64,000 nucleotides of DNA from Agroathelia rolfsii. Lineage: Eukaryota; Basidiomycota; Agaricomycetes; Amylocorticiales; Amylocorticiaceae. The notes beneath the pieces were generated by a model that had not been told where the DNA came from, searched no databases, and saw only the letters and a list, made by a program, of their open reading frames with translations. Position numbers and translations under genes: made by a program. How positions within the stretch are numbered: position 1 is the stretch's first letter; every line of letters begins with the position of its first letter. The stretch is taken from contig JABRWF010000008.1 in assembly GCA_018343915.1 (NCBI GenBank), forward strand, positions 1,426,001 through 1,490,000, read 5' to 3'. Shown piece after piece: positions 46,334 to 58,722 of this stretch.

Positions 46334-48267
46334 CTAATAGCGGGGCGAGAGTGTGACGAGGACGGGGTAGTTGAAGACAGTGGTACGCATGTTATCAATA
46401 CTATCCTCAAACTTCTTGCGATCCCACTCGGGCGCAAACTCAAGGTTGTATTTGAGCAGCACGTGGGCGAGGACTATGCGCAATTCCTGAATGGCAAGTG
46501 ATTTGCCGAGGCAGGAGAATGCACCGAAGGAGAAGGACATCATCGCACCACGGCGGCAGCGTGAGTTAGGGCCAAGCCCTCCCGGCAGCCAACGTTCGGG
46601 GCGGAAAACAGTCGGGTCAGGGTAAAAGTTCTCCTCTGAGGTCATCTGCGCCCAAGGGTTGACGGCGACGATAGTAGTGCCGGGGATGAACTTGCCTGCA
46701 ATCATAGCGCCCTCGTCGGGTACGACACGGGGAAGGCCGGGGAAGGGTGTGCCGAGACGGAGGGACTCGTCGATGACGGCGTTCAGATAGGGCAGCTCTG
46801 CGAGCATCTCCTGGGGGATGGTAGACTTGTCGTAGTCCGCAAAAGCATCGTCAAGCTCCTTGATCAAAATCTTCAAGCAGTGCTTATTCAGCAGAAGGTG
46901 GTAGAAAGCGAAAGTGAGGACACCAGAGGTAGTGTCAGAGCCTAAAGCGCGATTAGTGAGTATAAGCGTGCTTTCTATTCCAAACTAGATAAAACTTACC
47001 AGCTTGGATTGCAAACAAGGATTCAACACGGAGTGTATCACTGGAGAGGTTCGTGGGCTTCTCATCGTGCTCACCCAAGAGCCAAGAAGCAATGTCATCA
47101 GAGCGGCCAGCGTTACCAGTCCTTCGGGCATCAATGAGACCCTGCGCAAACTTCTCCATGTGACGGGTCATCTGCGTAGCGGGAAGGTACCACATTAGAT
47201 CGAAGAGCGAAGGGACTTCACCCAAGACCTCGAACAAGACGGTGGCAATTTTGCCGCCCTCGACCCAGCCGTTCACATCACCCTTGGTCATCATTTCCTA
47301 AGCAAAGCGTTTATTAAGTAACGGACTGCAAATGTGAATTTATTTTATTTCTCACCAAAGGTGCAGCACCACCGTATGTAAGGTCGCTCATGACATCATA
47401 GGACCAGTGCATGAGAGCATCAGAGAGATCCAACGACTTGGTTCCATGAGCACTGCGAGTATCCATGCATGTCAAGAGATCCAACACACGCTTCTCAATA
47501 ATGGGCTTCCATCCCGAAACACTATATAATTCTTTTTATCAATAAACTGTATCCCATGCTGACGAGAAGAAGATCAAACATACACAGAGGGCTGGAATGC
47601 ACCTGCCCAGACCTTGCGACGGGCGTTGTGCTCCTCATGTCCTTGGAGGAAGAACAGACCATCACCGTGCATGCGGCCAGGGGTGTACGCATTGCTCTTA
47701 GGGAACGCGGTCGAAGCAGCGTAGAGAGGAGCAATGGCGGAGTAATGGTTGATAGAGAGGGTGTTGGGGCCAGTGCGGATGAATGGGCCGTATTTCTCGT
47801 GGAGAGCGGGGATGATGATATGACGCTTGCCAGACCAGACAATGTAAGCGATCCTCAAGCTGGTGATCTTGTTGATCAAAGGGCCAGGGAATGCATAGAG
47901 AGGATGAAGAGGGGAAAGGCGATAAATAACAGTGGAGGCAACTACAGTGGAGACGATGTACGCGGTTGCGCGAAGCGCAAAGTAGAAAGAGGAAAGGGCG
48001 GGAAGTAGCAGTGAAAGATTTGCGTAGACACCAGCGGCCACCGTTAGTGAGAGAAGTGCGATGGCGCCAACGTCACCACGCAAAGGCTTCTTGTGAAGAC
48101 TATATGTGATGCCCTGAGAAAAGAAGAGAAATTTCACTAAGAGCGTGATCAAGGATAGCTGACTTGTGTTGTCTACTTACAAGACCAAGGCCAATAAAAG
48201 ACAAGGTCTGTTTATCCTCGGTGAACCTTGAGAGTACTGGAGCGATGAAGTTCATATCACCAAGCAT
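46334..48267 (-). CDS. cytochrome P450 monooxygenase
   Basis: Five exons (48267-48181, 48113-47584, 47521-47356, 47297-47000, 46941-46334) join in phase to 562 residues. The N terminus has two or more hydrophobic segments before the LYAFPGPLINKIT proline hinge, indicating an ER anchor. Landmarks: GHEEHNARRKVWAGAFQPS (helix C, WxxxR-like), AGSDTTSGVLTFAFY (I-helix oxygen-binding), DESLR (ExxR), FRPERW, and the heme loop FSFGAFSCLGK with the Cys ligand. All key residues are present, unlike the pseudogene at 8.2-10.5 kb. It should hydroxylate or epoxidise a hydrophobic substrate. It is the leftmost of a run of six metabolic genes. Confidence 0.92.
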
Positions 48268-49464
48268 CTACTAGGAGATACCGTTATGGAGTGGTTAGGA
48301 AGAAAAACCCCAGAGAGGTGCTGAAGCCATTGTCTCGAGACCGTTTTCAAAATATATACCATCATCCCAGTTATCATTCCGTTTCTTTTAGACGGATGAG
48401 ACACATCAGTATGAGCAAATCTCTTGCGCAGGCAGCAGCTCCGAGTTCAAAGAGATGATCGGGTAATACAATTTCCTGTGCTCAGTGCACGTTGGACCTG
48501 ATGCAAACAGCGGTCTGTACGGACGTGCCTTGGCTGGGCCAGCCATGTCTGATAATCAGCAATGATGGTCGCCAGAGGTATTACGCATTATGCCAGTAAT
48601 ACAGACATGCCAACTCCGAGTACCATGGTAGAAGATGCAGTGATATTTGCAATCTGTAATCAGACATGTCTACAATTAGTTGTTACGCAAAAATTCAGAA
48701 GATGACATCGGCTATCGGCAGCGATCAAATGTCAGGAAGTTGTGCTCCCGCAATCCACGGCCGCAAGATTTAAGATGATAGGGATCATGATGTCGGCTTC
48801 CCCGGTTGGAATAGGACGTTGAGGACCCCCCCCCCTTTTTGCACCCTCGGCTGTGCACAAAAAAAAAGCAAGCAACCAGTCGCCCAGGCATCATGATGTG
48901 GCTGGCGCCGAGCAGGGCAGAGTTTTGCAAAACGATGTGTCCGTTCATAGCCTCATCACATCTGTGATATCCCCGTATCAGACTGTCGACAGAAAAAAGC
49001 ATTTACGGATCATAAGATTCATGGCAAACTGAAGAGCGAGTGATGTGTCCCGGATGACGAGCACTGCAAAATAGAAATCTACACGCGACTCCTTATCATT
49101 GATAGAAGTAGAGGAGGAAAATCATCTGCATCCAATGTAGCATTTGATAGCCTGAGCTGGGTCTGAGTCAACAAATACAAGCCAAGTGTCGAACACGTGG
49201 TCACAAATCCGGAAATAATCTATGGCCTCTACATACATGGAGTATTTATGTCAATTTACACGACACTTGTTTCAGACGATTATTGCACGCTGCACAGATA
49301 GTACAAGAAATGAATGAATGAATTGAACCCGTAGACAAGAAACAACATAATGATATATATGCCAAAGGAAAACTAGATAATGAATGTACGCGATTAAGAT
49401 GCTAAGGAACGATCGGAGTGTGGTATTACGATAGCGGTCACCTCTGGCTACTCACTCCCAGTGC
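48268..49464. other. intergenic, P450 promoter region
   Basis: About 1.2 kb between the P450 start and the 3' end of the dehydrogenase gene. A 9-C run lies near 48827-48835 and a 9-A run near 48859. No gene seen. Confidence 0.45.
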
Positions 49465-50470
49465 TCACTTGCCACCAAAGATCTTCCATACCTGGTTTAG
49501 TCGGAATTGACGGGGAAGCAGCTCCAGAATTCTTGCAGGGCCAGATTGACCACCAAGGGTGAGGTAGAAGGACGGGTGAGGTTTGGTAACATGGTTCACG
49601 ACCTTGGTAGCGAACTTGTCAAGAGGCATGGCATCATCACTGGCAATGCGCTTGACGCGCTCGTGGATTGTGTCAATCTGCTCTGTGTAGAGCGTACTCT
49701 TGGGGATGTTCAAGACGCTGTTTGTTGCCATGTTCGATACGGTGAAGCCTGGTGCAATCAGGCAGATGTCGATGTTGAAGGGTTTGCATTCCATGAAAAG
49801 GGTTTCACTTATTGAGTGAACCGCTGCCTTGGAAGCGTCGTATAAGCCATCCCAAGGTGTTGTTCTAGGAAAGAAGAAACAAATAAGTTTAACAAAAGTC
49901 CCACGAGGTTCAAACTCAATAGTGCTCACACGTTGCCTGCAACGGAGCCAATGTTGACGATGGTGCCGCTACGACGAGATGCCATAACTGGAATAACGGC
50001 CTTGGCCACGCGCAGAACAGAGAAGAAGTTAGTGTCGATGGTCTTCTTTGCTTCCTCCATAGTGAGGTCGATTGCAGCACCTGTATCAAACACCATAAGC
50101 TCCGCTGCAAGGGAGTCGAGCAAGATTATAGATGAACAGACCTGGCACCATCATACCAGCATTGTTGACGACAATGTCAATCTTTTTCTGCTCTTCCAAG
50201 ATAGTAGTGATGACGTTGCTGACGTTTTCGTCGCTTGTGACATCAAGCTCTAGCCTGTGTACATTGGATGTTGTTGGAAGTCCATCCATCTTGGAGAGAT
50301 TGCGGGCGGTGGCATATGTAATGTAGCCTCGCCTGATGAACTCCTCCGCACTACGATATGATGATAATGAGTGTCTGTGAAACAAGTAAATAGAGATAGG
50401 GTACATACAGGGCGAAACCAATACCGCCCTTTGAGCAGCCAGTGATCAAAACAACTTTGGTAGAGCTCAT
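49465..50470 (-). CDS. short-chain dehydrogenase/reductase, Ayr1-like
   Basis: Four exons (50470-50409, 50350-50142, 50080-49930, 49864-49465) join in phase to 273 residues. The Rossmann cofactor motif is TGCSKGGIGFALAEEF. NNAG is at residues about 89-92 and the catalytic YDASKAA (YxxxK) follows SVAGNVTTPWDGL. The pattern (TGCSxGGIG, ARNLSKMDGL) is like the 1-acyl-dihydroxyacetone-phosphate reductase (Ayr1) branch, which uses NADPH on acyl or keto lipids. In this context it could instead reduce a ketone in a secondary or degradative pathway. No membrane anchor is obvious at the C terminus. Confidence 0.9.
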
Positions 50471-51652
50471 GGCGAAATGGAAAGTCGACTCTAGTCAACG
50501 AGGGACGACAGTGGGATAGCTGATAGCTAAGCTAGCACCCGGCGTGCACTGTCATGTACTTAAATAAAGCTCCCATGGTTTTGCATCAGGAACTACAAAG
50601 AGAAGAGCCAGGACTGTGATATCGAGCCATGTTTACAAGACAAATGGCCGCCGTGCGCATGAAGTACGCTTGTAAAAACCTGTTACTGGCTTATGGGATT
50701 GGAGGTCTGGAAGAGAAGCCATGAGCGGCGCCTTGGCATGTGTTTGCTCCGGAACGGCTCCACTTGGCGGATATCGCGGGAGTATGTGCGAGTTAGCTTA
50801 CAAAAACAAAGGGGGGCGGGTTTACTTCAAGCTCGCTTGTAAATCATAAGCAAATCCCGGAAGCGGGTGCAATCCCCCTATCGATCACCGTTGCTTATCT
50901 ATCCTCTCCTTACCCGGCGCCACTCCCAACGCCGACGCGCTTCCCCGTGATCCCGATTAGAAGTCCATCTGGTCCAGCCGCCGGGAAATATCACTTCACT
51001 CTTCCGGTATCCTCGGGAGGGGGGAGGGGGGTAACATCTTTCTGACTATCCAGATAGATACGTTGTGCTAGTAATGGGCGCTTGTGAATGCGCTCGAGTT
51101 CCCGTGGATATCGTGCAACCTACTCCGAACAGCACATCAGAAGCCAGCACTACGAAGTCCTTGCCCCATGCTGTAACTAACTAAACCAGTCCCAAGCGAC
51201 TGCCAGTAGCGCTTGGCTCATAGGTCTTCGGAGCATGCTGATACAAGTCAACATATCATCGCAGCTGTCTGAGTAAGCTGCTGATAAACCATTGGTAGTT
51301 CCATTCGTGGACGTCAAGATAAGGCAGACCACCGACACGGAATTCCGTAGGTCGAAAACACATGCAGGGATACTTACTATAAGGATATGAGTATTATATT
51401 ATCAAACTCGATTCGGATACAGAAGTTGAATATAAGTTAGTTGCATTCATCAACCGATGGAAGGCCTTTTGATAATAAACGTGATAAGCAAAGATGCATG
51501 TGTGCGATAAAACAAAGATGGTAAATGAACGGTGAGACAACTTTTGTAAATATGCTGAAGCCCATATCTACTCCGTATTGAGCTTCAGTACCCAAAATAT
51601 TAATAATGAATATATACGGTAAGGTATAACGACAGTGAAGACTTAAGATTCC
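50471..51652. other. intergenic with G-run tract
   Basis: About 1.2 kb upstream of the dehydrogenase. GGGAGGGGGGAGGGGGG lies at about 51015-51031 and could form a G-quadruplex. No gene seen. Confidence 0.45.
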
Positions 51653-53256
51653 TTACTGAACTAACGCGTCCAGTTTGACACCGCTCAGTTTGAGGGCGAT
51701 GCGAGTGTTTGCCTTCTTTGTTCTGCCAACCAGCCACCACACCGCGTTCCTAGTCTTGCGTGACGCAGGCGCCTTGAGGCCGGTGGCCCAAGTAATGACC
51801 TTGGTCATCTTGATTACCTCCGTGGCAAGATCACGGCGACGCTTGCCAAACGCAACCAGACGAGAGTCGACAACGCCAGGCGTGGCGGGCTTGGACTCCT
51901 TGAGGAGTTGAGAGATTATACGCCCAAGCTGTGCTGCGTCGCGGAGACCGAGGTTCATGCCCTGCCCACCGGCGGGCGAGTGAATGTGGGCAGCATCACC
52001 TATGAGGACAATGGTGCCCCTGCCGAAGGCCTTGGTAAATGTGTCGGCTGTGGCGGACTGTGCAACGAAGCTTGATGACCAGATCACGCTCTCGACCTTG
52101 CACCCGCCAGTCTTCGTAAAGCCAATAGTAGAATCGACCATGCTTTGCAGCCAGGACTTGTTGATGGTCTTCTCAGGAACATTAGGCTCGGGTGCACAAG
52201 AAAGGCGATAGATGGTGCGCTTCTCAGGATCGTCAGGTGCGGGAGGGAGGGGCACGAGCAGAAGAAATCCAAGGTCACCAAGGAAGACAGACATGTCTTT
52301 CAGAGAGACGTGATGTGCGTCGGAGGGGATCGTCATGTAAGCATCCGCGATGATCAGCGGGAACCCGGTCGTCTTTTTCTTCTTGCCCTTTTTCACTGGC
52401 TCAACGGTGGTGTTGCCCGAGTAGGCCGCCAGCTCAGCACCAGTCTTGGGATCGCGAAAGGGAATGCGTGCCAGTCTGCGTACAGTGGACCGAGAGCCAT
52501 CGGCACCAATCAGATAGCGTGTGGTAGTGACGCTGCCGTCGTTGAAGGTGACCTGGATACCGTTGGCAGACTCTTTGATGTCGCTGACGCTGTACGGCCT
52601 TAACACGTTAAGACCCAAATCCTCCAAGCGCTTCTGCAGCACCTCTTCGGTCTCTGACTGAGAGATGAGAGTGGCATAGGGATACTTGGTGACCCGTGTA
52701 AGACCACCAAAGTTGACCTTCGCCAGGTTGGTATCTCGTGCACTGATGTACATATGCTTCGCTTTGATGGCTCGGTCAATGATAGGATCAGTGCAGCCTA
52801 ACGTCTCAAGCTCCTGGTAGATGATGCTAATTTTAGTACTTTGCCAATATTGAGTAAATCAGAATGACTTCGTACCTCCATTGTGCGAGCGTGAATGACA
52901 ACGGCGCGTGACAAGGTAGTCCCGCCACTTCGCGCATCAACAATCGCAACGTTGTCGACGCCAGCAACACGAAGTGAGATGGCGGCTGCCATTCCTACGG
53001 GCCCAGCACCCACAATTAAGACATCTACCGACGCTGGAACTGTCGGCCTCGCATCTGGAGCGGATGTCGCTGAGGTGGTAGTCGTCCGCGCGTCGGTGCT
53101 CGTCTCTGTAGCGTCAGTCTCTGACCCTCCAGAGATCTTTTCCGTGAAGGCATGTGCAGGTGCTCCAGCGCTCGTCGCTTCAGGAGCAGCGGCTACTGGC
53201 GCATCAGCGCTCTTCTCAGGTTCTGGAACAGCGGACACTGGAGTTTCAGTGCTCAT
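51653..53256 (-). CDS. FAD-dependent monooxygenase (phenol hydroxylase/PheA-TfdB type)
   Basis: Two exons (53256-52876, 52813-51653) join in phase to 513 residues. The first 75 residues are Ala/Thr/Glu-rich and disordered, an unusual extension. The FAD-binding Rossmann motif VDVLIVGAGPVGMAAAISL follows, then IGADGSRSTVRRLARI (the DG motif) and GDAAHIHSPAGGQGMNLGLRDA (the GD motif contacting the FAD ribityl chain). The family hydroxylates aromatic rings with NAD(P)H and oxygen. No C-terminal thioredoxin-like domain, present in long phenol hydroxylases, is seen. The basic insert KKGKKKKT is unusual. Next to the P450, SDR and hydrolase it suggests an aromatic-tailoring or catabolic pathway. Confidence 0.9.
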
Positions 53257-54120
53257 CTCTGACTAGACTGAGGAGTTGAAGGATGTTGAGGACTGCAGAA
53301 TGCCGCCAGTGCCATATATCTTCACTATGTTAAGACTCAGCACATTAGAGGACCCCTGATGTACGCCAAGGAGCTGACAAGTCAAATAATGGAGGCATGC
53401 TGGAATCGTGATTCCGAATGCAATGCTTACGTAATCCGAGCAACACACCACTACTGCGGCTCCGACAGTAGATTCGGTAGCACAGCTGAGATCGATCGAC
53501 AGGTCGCGCCAGCCAAGTATATGTATATCGACTAAGATGCTCTGTTCCATGAGCAAAGCCGACACTTGCGATTTTTTCGCAAGTTATGACCTGAACCGTG
53601 AGCTCTAACGTCGAGGTTTTTTCTGTTGCTTACTTTTACGCATCCAGCAACGTCATGAGCTCATTTGAACCCAGCCGTGGTTGGAGTGATACTGTTGCCA
53701 ATTTGTCCGATAAGCTAGGGCTTAGCATTTCAGCTGGAATCATGCTTGGACTCTCACGCTTGAAAAAACGGGGAAATGCTCTCACACAGTTACATTGGCG
53801 TGATGATCAGTACAACCTCGATCTCTCATCAAGATCGTGACGGATAGCGACAATCTCGGCCCAAGCGTAATGATGCACGCTCTATCCGGGGCGATGCAAC
53901 CTAAGACAAAAGGCTCAGACCTGATCGTTTCTTGATTGATGTGTAACGCCGAAGATGGTACCTGGACGGGCTTCCATGTGTTTTCATACAAGCGATTGAC
54001 ACGTCCGGAAATGTCATGGCTGTGGACCATGATATCGCTTCCTGTGCCATTTATGCACCGTGGAGCAACTATCACGTTTATATCAGCAACTTGGATCCAT
54101 ACACGTTAACTCACAACAAC
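53257..54120. promoter_or_regulatory. divergent intergenic region (monooxygenase / hydrolase)
   Basis: An 864-base stretch between two head-to-head genes of the metabolic group. It is the natural place for shared control sites. I could not identify a specific transcription-factor motif in it. Confidence 0.4.
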
Positions 54121-55404
54121 ATGGCATATGGCGACATTAGTGTCGCTGAGCTCTGCGCTTTCTCCCTACGTTTCGTATGGTTTGGTGAGATATAGTCTTT
54201 GTCTTTTGGTCAAGATTAATCTGGACTGACATACCGCTTCACTATGGGCATCGACTTCAGGTGTTCTTGCAACAATCGAAATCGTCTCCTATCCATTCTA
54301 TTCGACGGAATTCACCTTCAAGCGAACGTTATGGCGCCGCTACGTTCGTACGATGTGCCCAGATAGCAGCGTCCGCCAGCTGCAATGGGTCTTGCCTCCT
54401 GTTAATGTTGCATACCCGAAATTTGTGAAGAAACAGGGCCTACCCGTCGAAAGCGAGATCATTGGCGAGGGTGCTCGCCTTCACTGGTTTGCACGGCAAA
54501 AGAGCGATTACACAATGCTCTTTTTCCACGGTATGTGTTTGCGGATGCATTCTTGTTCGAAAGGTATTGAATGAGATTTAAGGGGGTGGATATGTGATGC
54601 CCGCTATTGATGGTCATTACAATATGATTGAGTACCTACGGAGGGAGGCTAAAAAACAATTTGGAAAGAATATGAGTATTGCCATGCTGGAATACAGTGA
54701 GCACAGATACTAACCAGTTTGACAACATCGAAAAAAACGCTTATATACAACTAGCTCTCGCAAATCACACACCATGGCCACAACAAGGCCGCCAGGTAGC
54801 CGCAGCCCTGAACCATCTCTTGAGTCAGGGCATTCCTCCCGAAACGATTATCATTGCTGGCGATTCCGTTGGTGGCCACGAAGGAGCATTCCTACTTGGT
54901 CACATCCTCAACCCACACCCCAACATCCAGCCTATCCAACCTCTGAAGCGTCCTCTTGCCGGAGCAATGCTGATATCTCCCTGGGTTACCTTTGCTGAAG
55001 AGTCACCGTCTTACAAGCTAAATGCACATACGGATCTTATGCCTGTACCCGCATTGCGACGATGGGCGAATCTTCTCAGGGATACACGCGAGCCCGGAGA
55101 CGAGAAAGTTGGACCGTTCCACTTCGAGCCAGAGAAGGCAGAGCCAGAGTGGTGGGCTGGCCTCTCCGAGGTCGTCGAGCGCGTGCTCATTACGGCTGGT
55201 GCCACGGAAGTCATGGTAGATGACACCGTCTCCATCGGGAGAAAGATGCAGAAGGGTTCTGGACTCGGCCCGGAAACTATCGAAGTCTTTGTAGAGCGCA
55301 AGGTGGGTCATAATGAACCTGTTGCAGAATTTGCTGTGGGCGACAAGCCGGGTGAGACGACGAAGAAGATGGTCTCCTGGCTTGGTGATGTATTGAGTAA
55401 ATGA
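54121..55404 (+). CDS. alpha/beta hydrolase (HSL-like esterase/lipase)
   Basis: Four exons (54121-54184, 54261-54530, 54583-54696, 54755-55404) join in phase to 365 residues. The N terminus has a hydrophobic segment (residues about 8-36) that could anchor it in the ER membrane. The oxyanion-hole motif FHGGGYVMPA is split by an intron, and the nucleophile elbow is GDSVGGH. The acidic residue is likely in the ITAGATEVMVDD region, and the catalytic His in KVGHNEPV. These are features of the hormone-sensitive-lipase type hydrolases (alpha/beta hydrolase fold 3). It may hydrolyse an ester or acetyl group in the neighbouring pathway. Confidence 0.88.
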
Positions 55405-56700
55405 TCTCTGGATACAATAGATGTATCTTCAATATAAATTATTCTCTTAGTACGGCCTTTAGAGAATCATCTGCGTATGAGACAGTAAGCCATAAAATCC
55501 GTGAAAGTCAATAACATTTGTTGTCTGAAAAATCAAATACTGCGGCCGTGGTTAGAGTTCAAAAAACGTTCAAATACCGTGTAAGCGTGACACTACGCGT
55601 GAAGCGCGCAATGCACGTGATTATATCTCAAATAGGTAGTTTGCGTGACAAACCACATTCGACTCCGCTCACTGCTATTGACATGGTGGGCAAAACACTA
55701 TCCACCGTGTGATGCTATGATAGGTTGACGAAGTACTATAATATGCGATTAACTACGCCTCCAAGTTAAAGCCTCTGACTAGGTATACTCCTAACATGTA
55801 TGTCTTCACAGAGGAAAATAAGGTTGAATACATCAATTACTGGCAAACGTTGAGTTAGAGTTCCCGGCATAGTGAGCGAACGATGGATTAATAAACGGAC
55901 CCAGCTCGTAATCTATGTAACAAAGCAAATACTACTACACTTGGAGGAGATGTGTTTGGGTTTCAAGGTGTGCTATGGACTTTTGCTTGAAAGCCCAAGT
56001 ATAGACATATCAGAATCATTCTGTTACCATTTGAAACGTAATTTTGCCAGCGGAATAATCCTGTACCAATGCCAGCTAATTAATCGTCGGCATCAATATT
56101 GATATAAATGGCCTAGCTCAAAAGGACTACCTGTACCAACATGTTTGGTTTTAACTTTGAATACTTTAGCAACTGAATATCATACAATGTCAGTCTTTCT
56201 AAGGGACCTTGATAAAGCACAGCAAACATGACTTTTATATAAACCATTATCAAAGTTCAACGTTGAAACGTTGAAAGTCTGTTAGCAGCCTGAGCAATGA
56301 TGGTACTTAACTCAAATAATGTGGCATCTTTTGATGCAGACGCCATCGAAGCTCTGAGAAACTTGTTGTTTCAAGAATGGTAGACCGTCATCGATCATCA
56401 CTTATTGATGCAGTAATGGCAATAGATACCATATCATTCTAAGCTAATTCATTTCAACACTTCACACATAGTGACAAATAGCTTCACAAATCTTATGTCA
56501 TTGAAAATAAGATAAAATAAAGTAAATTGAACACCAAAAGACAAAAAATAAAAGCAAAAAAATACATCCATCAAGTGTGGGACTGGCCTCGATAATTTAC
56601 GTGAGTAGATCTAAAAGAGTGTACAACATGTATATAGTCTGGTGCACGGCGGGCACTGTTAAATAACGATCGTGTGCGGGTGTTTGGAGCTCAAACAACC
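55405..56700. other. intergenic, convergent 3' ends
   Basis: About 1.3 kb between the hydrolase (+) and the acyl-CoA oxidase-like gene (-). AT-rich; no gene, RNA or mobile element was supported. Confidence 0.45.
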
Positions 56701-58722
56701 CTAAAGCTGGGCTTTTAAAGATTCGGACACCTGGTTGTCGACAAGGGGGATTTGAGCAGCGTTGCCGCGGAAAATGGGAAGTGTGTTGAGAAATGCCGAA
56801 AACCCCTCTTGGGTCAATAGTGGTGCAATGGCATAGGGTGCCGCGCCGGTAGCGTCAATGAGCTTCTCAAGTTTGGGGAGCAGCGCAGCGACAGCCTTGC
56901 TTTCCATCTCGGCCTGCTTCAAGCGACCAATACCGGCGTGCTCGACATACCATGAAGGGTCGAACTTCATGATACCGGCCTCGTACATGGCAATAACATC
57001 TGGGTCGAGATTGAACTTGACGGCAGCGTCGTATGCCATACGGTGGCCGATAGCCTCAATAAGAGGCAGGCAACGAGGCAGGAGAAGGTTATTGAACTCG
57101 TCACTACGATGGTTGGAGCCGTCAAGTTTGAACAGGCTACGGCACTCCTCAAATAGGCCAGCCTCGTGACGGGCCAGCAAAGAATTGGGGTTCTCAGGTG
57201 GTGGCATTGTGTAGCGACCAATGAGAAGTTCCGAAGCCAACCCTGTCAATACCGATTAGTCTAAGCCCAAAACCCGCGTTGATGTAAATACTTACTGATG
57301 CATGTAACAAGGGTATCACCCTCTGCAATAGAGGCGCCACGGAGCTCAAGCTAAACCAAGTGATGTTAGAAAACAGTCTTCGACATGCTTTTGAAAGCAT
57401 AAAACATACCTGATACTCAATGATTTGGTTGTATTGGTAAAGACCCTGTGCACCGCAGCGCTCAGCAAGACCATATAGTGTATTCTGAGTGCATTGCACC
57501 ATGACAGCCTTCAATGACGTCGCCACACCGAGTCTGCTCAGTGATGACAAGTCTGGCTGGGTGAAAAGAGCGGCCCCGTATTTAGAGAAAGCATCCAGCA
57601 CCTGCGTCTGAGCAAGTGCGTGCAGAATGGGGAGTTGCTGTGTACGGAAGCTTATGATAGGCACAGGGTGTCCTTCGGGGGAGGTGACTGTGCGACGCAA
57701 GCTGTACTTGGCCGCAACGTACGCTGACGTCTTCATTGCGGGAACTGACAGAGTTGACAGGGCAATGGACCCAACACCAACACGCCAGATGGTCTTCAAG
57801 AAGTTCTGACGCATGTCCTTGGGACGCTCGAGCGAGCCGAGGAGGGCAGTGGCAGGCAGTGACACATGATCGAAATATGTCAGGGCGTGATCAATAGGTC
57901 TTGATCCAGCACGAGGAGGGAGTAATCTACAATTACTTGTAAGCAAAAAAGAAAAAGGTGAATATATGCGTAAGAAAATCGAAGCTTACCTGGCAGAAAT
58001 GCCCTTGGCCATCTCTTTGCCATCACCAAGAGTGACAACAAATGGGCGCACACCACGATCTTCGCCGTTCACCATAAGGCGAGCAATGACGATAGCCACC
58101 TTCGGCATGCCACCGAACGGTCCTGTTGGTGGCATGTATTTTGCCGCAGAAGGATGAGGTGTGTTGAGGATGAAAGAGCCATCAGGCTGCAATGTGGCTG
58201 TTGTCTCCAGATTGGGAGCATCCAGGCCATGAGCCAGCTCCGTTAGTAGGAATTGTGCGCTGAAAGATAAGAATGTTAGATGAACGCGGTCCACAACCAA
58301 GATCTTAAGACGTACTTGACGTCGAAGTTCAAGATTTTCTTCAGAAGCGGCATCAGCTCTGGACGCTCAAGAGCGTACGGTGCCAGTGTTCCTGCTGCCA
58401 AGTTGAACTGAATCGTCAAAAGCGTGGTAGCAGCACCATCCGTAGCCACAATCGGATCCAGATGCATTTGCCAAAACTTGGGTGTCAAGAAAACAACATC
58501 CTCAGGCTCAAGAGCTGCAATGAACGTTAATCATGATGCTTGTCTGAACGGATATACAGCCAGAAACTGACCATAGGCCTTTGCGACGGCTTTGCCTCTT
58601 ATATACGAGAGGCCCATGTGTTTGAAGATGCCAGTATCTTTGGCATGGGAGTTATCTCTGAACAAAGGCGTGGCCGCCAAAGGCAGAGTATGACTGTAGT
58701 CGAAGTCCACCACGGAGTCCAT
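56701..58722 (-). CDS. acyl-CoA oxidase-like flavoprotein
   Basis: Six exons (58722-58572, 58514-58316, 58259-57990, 57926-57410, 57350-57296, 57242-56701) join in phase to 577 residues. The N-terminal helical part is followed by the flavin-binding region (QFLLTELAHGLDAPNLETTA, PTGPFGGMPKVAIVIARL), a middle beta domain (GVRPFVVTLGDG), and the C-terminal helical part with CGAQGLYQYNQIIEY and IAEGDTLVTC, where Glu sits at the catalytic base position. At 577 residues it is shorter than typical peroxisomal oxidases (about 650-700). Its C terminus (-AQL) is not a good PTS1. It may oxidise an acyl chain or a CoA-linked intermediate in the local pathway rather than take part in general beta-oxidation. 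Confidence 0.88.
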
